A DNA stretch of 52,178 nucleotides from the NCBI RefSeq assembly GCF_001311075.1, contig NZ_BBAD01000015.1, positions 1-52,178 of the forward strand, written 5' to 3'. Below are positions 47,922 through 52,178 of the stretch, piece after piece. Each line of letters begins with the position of its first letter. The stretch's first letter is position 1. The notes under the pieces are model-generated. The model had not been told where the DNA came from. It saw only the letters and a list, made by a program, of their open reading frames with translations, and made no database searches. Position numbers and translations under genes: made by a program. The stretch is from Secundilactobacillus similis DSM 23365 = JCM 2765 (GTDB taxonomy: Bacteria; Bacillota; Bacilli; Lactobacillales; Lactobacillaceae).

Positions 47922-47957
47922 ATGCAATCAGTTAGGGATTATGAGAGGAAGTTAATT

Positions 47958-49352
47958 ATGAAATCAAAGTCAGTACAGCAAAATGATGATGGGACGTTAC
48001 GGGCGTTAAGTAACCGCCACGTTCAGATGATTGCGATTGGTGGCACGATTGGGACGGGGCTCTTTTTGGGATCTGGTTCGACCATCAGCAAGACGGGGCC
48101 GTCAGTGATCCTAGTGTATTTGGTGCTTGGCGGGGTCTTCTACCTGATGATGCGGGCAATGGGGAGATGTTTTACGCGGATCCCTCACAGCACACCTTCG
48201 TGTCGTTTATTTCCAAATACTTGGGGCACACCGTGGTCATTTCACGGGTTGGACGTACTGGATTGGGCTGGTCTTCGTCTGCATGGCGGAGTTAACGGCG
48301 ATTGCGGGATACGTTCAGTACTGGTTCCCTAAATTGCCAGCTTGGACTATTGAACTCGGCTTTTTAGCATCTTAATGGGCGTTAATTTAATTGCGGCGCG
48401 GCTGTTTGGTGAAACTGAGTTCTGGTTTGCGATGATCAAAATTTTTGCGATTTTGGCGATGATTGCCACCGGGATCTTTATGGTGTTAGTTGATTTCAAA
48501 ACGCCGTTGGGGCACGCTAGTTTCAATAATATTTTCCATAATTTCACACTGACGCCTAAGGGTGGGTACAACTTTATCTCAGCGTTTCCGATGGACTTCT
48601 TCGCCTTTTTAGGAATTGAATTTATTAGCATTACCGTTGGGGAAGCCAAGAATCCGCGAACGATTATCAAGAAGGCCGTTAACGAGACCATTATGCGGAT
48701 CCTGCTGTTTTACATTTGCTCACTGGGCATCATCATGTGCATCATTCCGTGGACGTCGTTGAGCGCCAGCAGTAGTCCCTTCGTGCAAGTGTTTGATCTA
48801 GCTGGGTTTCCAGCGGCGGCTTCGGTGATCAACTTTGTGGTGTTGACGTCTGCGGCTAGCTCGATCAATAGTGGGATCTTTTCCGCGGGCCGGCATTTTT
48901 ACCAAATCGCGACCGAGGTTGATCCTGATAGTTTGATGGGGCGGACCTTTGGGAAAATTTCCAGTAACGGCGTGCCCGCCGCAGCCATCTTACTTTCAGC
49001 AGGGTGCATGTTGATCACGCCACTGTTGAGCTTAACGGCGACGTTGGCATCGGCATTTTCGTTTATCGTGAGTGTTTGCTGCGACATGTATCTGATCGTT
49101 TATAGTTTAGCGATGGTGGCGCACCGACGTTATCGGGTCTCAGATGACTTCTTGCCGGATGGGTTTAAGATGCCGTTTTATAAGGTGACGAACACCGCCA
49201 CGATTGCCTTTTTCGTTGTGATTTTCATCAGTCTCTTCTTCATTCCGCAGGACGCGATTGCGGCAACGGGGGCAATTTGCTGGACGCTATTGTTTGGGGT
49301 CGTGAACTGGTGGCACGGCCGGAAAACCAGTCAGGCACGGTCGGTTGAGTAA
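47958..49352 (+). CDS. Amino acid permease (CycA-like, APC family)
   Basis: A 12-helix transporter of about 465 residues after repair. It has the APC signature RALSNRHVQMIAIGGTIGTGLFLGSG, then MRAMGEMFY, FTGWTYWIGLVFVCMAELTAIAGYVQYWFP, FGETEFWFAMIKIFAI, FLGIEFISITVGEAKNPRTIIKKAVN and ASVINFVVLTSAASSINSGIF. The whole resembles D-serine/alanine/glycine permeases of the CycA type. Three single bases are missing: a G near 48163 (repair RAMGEMFYADPSQHTF), a G near 48230 (LGHTVGHFTGWTYW) and an A near 48369 (FLSILMGVNLIAARL). AGAGGAAG precedes the ATG at 47958. The upstream T-box ties import to tRNA charging, probably serine. Confidence 0.88.
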
Positions 49353-49364
49353 GATTATTATAAA

Positions 49365-49422
49365 TAAAGGCACTGCTACCGTAGTACCTCAAAGTGAGGG
49401 TGACGGTTGCAGTGCTTTTATT
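49365..49422. terminator. Bidirectional terminator
   Basis: AAAGGCACTGCTACCGT pairs with ACGGTTGCAGTGCTTTT (one mismatch); an inner ACCTC/GAGGGT stem adds to it. It lies between the convergent permease and NrtR-like genes. Confidence 0.82.
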
Positions 49423-49428
49423 GTGTGT

Positions 49429-50197
49429 CTAATTATCCTGTTCGGTTTGCAGATCATTAAGCCGATACACCTTTGCCGGACGTCCGGGGCGTTTACTGCT
49501 GGAGGTGCCGACTAACGAAAAGACGTTGCGGTGGTTCTTCTTAAAGTTTGAGTTATCGATTTCGTCAACGCTGATTTGTTGAAAGTCGGCGAAGATGTGA
49601 CGGGCTTCCTTTAACGTAAACGTGTCACCCAAAATCAAGAGGATGTTGTTGGTAATCCAGTTTATTGCGAATTCGGTCACAAGCCACCTTTAAGATCCAG
49701 TCATGGTCAAAGGCAAGGGCCAGTTTAGGCTTGGCTTTTCGCGTTGCCAATTGCTGGTAGTAGGCGGATTGTGAGTTGATGGTGGTTGCGGTAAAGTGGA
49801 ATTTACCATTTTCAAAGTCGTATTGGTGGTCGGGAGTATGCAACGTAAACCAGCGGGCATCAACGGCCCCGTAACCCGCCGTTAGTGGCGGCATCTCAGG
49901 CAAGAAGGTCATGTAAGCTAGTGAGAGGGTGCGTTGATCTGGGGTGCGATTCGGGTGGGTAAACGTGGCGAGCTGTTCAGTGTGAAAGCCGGCCAGTTTG
50001 AGTCCGATTTTTTCGCGAACTAACCGTAATGCCGCAGCGTCAGCACTTTCCGTCTCCCGCATGGTAGTTTCGGGGAGTGCCCAAAAATCTTCGAATGGCG
50101 CATTGGCGCGTCGAACAAGCAGGAGATTGACGCATTGCAGGTCGCGGTCGAAGCTCCAAATTAAGTTAGTAATGGTAATTGCGGGTGACATTGACAT
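49429..50197 (-). CDS. NrtR-like regulator: degenerate Nudix domain plus winged helix
   Basis: A protein of about 256 residues. Residues 1-150 form a Nudix-like domain (FEDFWALPETTMRETESADAAALRLVREKIGL). Compared with the Nudix box REUXEEXGU, the key Glu residues are replaced (RLVREKIGL), so hydrolase activity is unlikely. The C-terminal part (LLILGDTFTLKEARHIFADFQQISVDEIDNSNFKKNHRNVF, then RPGRPAKVYRL) is the winged helix typical of NrtR. The frame changes near 49655, by two lost bases or one gained; repair joins RIRNKLDY to TNNILLILGDTFTL. NrtR proteins usually bind ADP-ribose and repress NAD-synthesis genes; none is adjacent. The divergent neighbour is the NAD-dependent gldA. AAAGGA precedes the start. 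Confidence 0.8.
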
Positions 50198-50220
50198 GGC
50201 AAGGATCCTTTCTGGTACGC

Positions 50221-50237
50221 GTTGCTAGTGAAGCAAC
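50221..50237. promoter_or_regulatory. Inverted repeat before the NrtR-like gene
   Basis: GTTGCT-agtga-AGCAAC is a perfect 6+6 inverted repeat, 24 bases upstream of the start. The position suits autoregulation. It lies in the 270-bp divergent gap with gldA. Confidence 0.4.
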
Positions 50238-50468
50238 CTTCAAGTCTTAATTGTAAGGTATTTGCCAGTAAAATGCAGTAAGATTGGTGGCTAAAACTAA
50301 TTTTCATGAAAAAATAATCAGGCGTTATGAAAGCGGATTCACAAAATGCAATCAGGTGTGCTATCATAGACTTGTAACCAATTATACGAGCTGGCGCCGA
50401 AAAACTTGCGATGCCAATTGTTGGAGACGCAGGTCCGCCAGTCCTGAACTGAATGGAGGAAATCACTG

Positions 50469-51575
50469 ATGACAAAGATTTTTGGAAGTCCATCAACTTA
50501 TGTCCAAGGAAGTGGCGCGTTATTCGACAGCGCTGATGCTCTGAAAAAACTCGGTTCAAAGCCAGTCTTAATGGCTGACGCAACGGTTTACAAGATTGTT
50601 GGGAAAGACTTTTTAGACTATCTCAAGCAACAGAAGTTTGACGTGCGCAAGGTGACCTTTAAGGGGGAAGCCTCGGAGGAAGAAATCAACCGAATTACCG
50701 AAATCGGTAAGGACTTTGGGACTGATTTCATTATTGGTCTTGGCGGTGGGAAGACGCTGGATTCAGCAAAAGCAATTGCTGATAACCTCGGCTTGCCGGT
50801 TGCCATTCTACCAAGTTTGGCCTCAACGGATGCGCCTTGCTCACGGTTATCAGTGATTTACACCCCAAGTGGTGCATTTTCAAAGTACCGCTTCTACAGC
50901 AAGAACCCCGACCTCGTGTTGATCGATACCCAACTGGTTGCCAATGCGCCAGTTCGGCTGTTAGCTTCCGGGATTGCTGATGCCTTAGCAACCAACGTTG
51001 AAGCCCAAGCCGTTGCCAAGGGTGATGGTCAAACGATGTTAGGCGGCAAGCAAACCTTAGTTGGGAACGCGATTGCCGAAAAATGTGAAGAGACTGAATT
51101 TGACTACGCCTTACAAGCCATTGATGCGGCTCGCGTTCACGCGGTTACCCCAGCGTTGGAAAAGATTATTGAAGCCAACACCTTAATGAGTGGGGTTGGC
51201 TTTGAAAGTGGCGGTTTATCAGGCGCCCACGCCATTCATAATGGCTTGACGGCCTTGCCTGACGAAGCTCTTCACGAAAAGACCCACGGTGAAAAGGTAG
51301 CCTTTGGGACCTTGACCCAACTCTTCTTGGAAGGCCGCGACACCGATGAAATCAATGAATACCTGGAACTCTACTTGGCCTTGGGCTTACCAACGACCTT
51401 CGCAGATCTCGGTATCGCTGACGTCACTGATGAAGCGCTGTTGACGGTTGGTGAAGTTGCTACGGCGGATGCTGACACGATGTCAGAAATGCCATTTGAT
51501 GTCACCCCAGCTGACGTTGCTGCTGCCATGAAGGGTGCGGATGCTTACAGCCGTTCTTGTCAAGGGTTGGCATAA
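50469..51575 (+). CDS. gldA: Glycerol dehydrogenase
   Basis: An intact 368-residue NAD-dependent iron-type alcohol dehydrogenase of the GldA class, converting glycerol to dihydroxyacetone. The nucleotide loop is IIGLGGGKTLDSAKA, followed by SLASTDAPCSRLSVIYTPSG, a GldA hallmark. The metal ligands are in place: D171 (SGIADALAT), H254 (SGAHAIHNGLT) and H273 (EKTHGEKVAFG). Length and motifs match the family. GGAGGAAATCACTG leads to the ATG. It is monocistronic, with a terminator after it, and divergent from an NrtR-like regulator gene. No dihydroxyacetone kinase gene lies in the window. Confidence 0.93.
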   Translation: MTKIFGSPSTYVQGSGALFDSADALKKLGSKPVLMADATVYKIVGKDFLDYLKQQKFDVRKVTFKGEASEEEINRITEIGKDFGTDFIIGLGGGKTLDSAKAIADNLGLPVAILPSLASTDAPCSRLSVIYTPSGAFSKYRFYSKNPDLVLIDTQLVANAPVRLLASGIADALATNVEAQAVAKGDGQTMLGGKQTLVGNAIAEKCEETEFDYALQAIDAARVHAVTPALEKIIEANTLMSGVGFESGGLSGAHAIHNGLTALPDEALHEKTHGEKVAFGTLTQLFLEGRDTDEINEYLELYLALGLPTTFADLGIADVTDEALLTVGEVATADADTMSEMPFDVTPADVAAAMKGADAYSRSCQGLA

Positions 51576-51610
51576 GCGCTTTACTGGATTGAAATTAAAT
51601 TGATTTTTGG

Positions 51611-51646
51611 GATGGTAACTGCGAAGTCGTGGTTACCATTTTTTGT
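51611..51646 (+). terminator. Rho-independent terminator after gldA
   Basis: ATGGTAAC pairs with GGTTACCAT around an 11-base loop, followed by TTTTTTG. Confidence 0.85.
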
Positions 51647-51713
51647 TGTCGTTTGGGTCCAGCGTAAGCATCGTTGCTGTGAGTTTGTGAAGTGCGATGA
51701 TTTGCGTGGACTT

Positions 51714-51912
51714 ACGATTCCGGTCAGCGGCTAGGTTCCTGCTGTGGGGCCGGTCTGAGCCAAAGGGCGGTCTCAAACCTCGAAGTTAAGCCTCGCCGAA
51801 ACCCGCGCGAGTCTTAACTTCGTCCCCGATGATTGGTGGTTGTTGGAAGTACGCCAACAACCACCAATCATCGCGACACAGCATCCACCTAGCCGCTGAC
51901 CGAAATCTTACA
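51714..51912. repeat. Multi-branched palindromic element of about 200 bp
   Basis: The outer arms are CGGTCAGCGGCTAGGT (51721-51736) and its exact complement (51887-51902); the pairing continues inward with GCTGTG/CACAGC. Two more hairpins sit inside. CGAAGTTAAG...CTTAACTTCG is at 51781-51822. GATGATTGGTGGTTGTTGG pairs perfectly with its complement at 51828-51872 around a seven-base loop. No coding frame crosses it. From 51650 to the window end I see no gene. Confidence 0.7.
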
Positions 51913-52013
51913 TTGACGCAATTCGGCACTATTGTAGATCATCTCAAGTGCTTCAGTGGACGTTATGTTGCAGTATGACAGCGATTGATGTCAACTCGAT
52001 AAACAGCACAATC

Positions 52014-52078
52014 GGTCAGCAGTCGTCATTTCCATAATGAACCAATGTTAGTCTATCCGCTTGAACATACTGCTGACC
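52014..52078. repeat. Inverted repeat GGTCAGCAGT / ACTGCTGACC
   Basis: A perfect 10-bp inverted repeat (52014-52023 and 52069-52078) with 45 bases between. GGTCAGC is shared with the outer arm of the multi-hairpin element at 51721, so the two may be related. Confidence 0.45.
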
Positions 52079-52178
52079 CGGTGTTGCCATTCAACACTTG
52101 CTGAGATGCATACAATTGTCAGCGTGCGACAGTTTGGCCCTTCATGATAAATTTTCGGGAGTGCGGTAATCGATGCCG

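Overview
The window looks like a chromosomal segment of a Gram-positive lactic acid bacterium of the Lactobacillaceae. The reasons are three LPxTG-type wall proteins (LPQTD/LPQTS), two KxYKxGKxW signal peptides, MucBP domains, a T-box leader, a cre site, an NlpC/P60 hydrolase, a GldA, and a moderate GC content. I cannot name the species. I see no tRNA, rRNA, CRISPR array, transposase or phage gene.

Layout. 1-2908: the 3' part of a MucBP/LPxTG adhesin and two small secreted proteins. 3000-4736: a 3-hydroxyacyl-CoA dehydrogenase-like gene divergent from a GntR/FadR regulator with a clear operator. 4790-6052: a palindrome-rich AT-rich intergenic region and a stand-alone EAL (c-di-GMP phosphodiesterase) gene. 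6182-17433: a giant adhesin gene of about 3750 codons with a KxYKxGKxW signal and an LPQTD anchor. 17488-20733: a third small secreted protein, a MarR regulator, a DltE-like SDR and an NmrA-like reductase, the last two divergent around a perfect 48-bp palindrome. 20942-27605: a LacI regulator and a five-gene sugar or cyclitol operon (Gfo/Idh/MocA oxidoreductase, ABC binding protein, ATPase, permease, TIM-barrel isomerase) with a good promoter and a cre site. 27797-35197: a hypothetical gene, a TcaA-like zinc-ribbon membrane protein, another LPxTG protein, an OppA-like lipoprotein and an NlpC/P60 hydrolase. 35550-38134: an FGGY sugar kinase and galU. 38596-47077: an exosortase-G cluster. 47078-51575: repeats, a T-box-controlled amino acid permease, an NrtR-like regulator and gldA. 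51576-52178: non-coding, with a large multi-hairpin element.

The most interesting unit is 38596-47077. It holds a secreted four-repeat protein with a Firmicu-CTERM-like tail, exosortase XrtG, a processive-type GT2 glycosyltransferase, a 6-pyruvoyl-tetrahydropterin synthase-like protein, a large membrane protein and a membrane GGDEF-EAL protein. The genes are nearly contiguous and several overlap. They suggest a cell-surface glycan and protein-sorting machine tied to cyclic di-GMP. The GGDEF motif is degenerate (TGETF) whereas the EAL residues are mostly kept. galU just upstream could supply UDP-glucose. The distant EAL-only gene at 5369 is a close paralogue of the EAL half.

Caution on quality. 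About two dozen reading-frame breaks are spread over the window. Nearly all are repaired by adding one base, often in a short run of identical bases. This pattern fits base-drop sequencing or consensus errors better than gene decay. I therefore annotate the broken genes as single CDSs spanning the breaks and give the break points.
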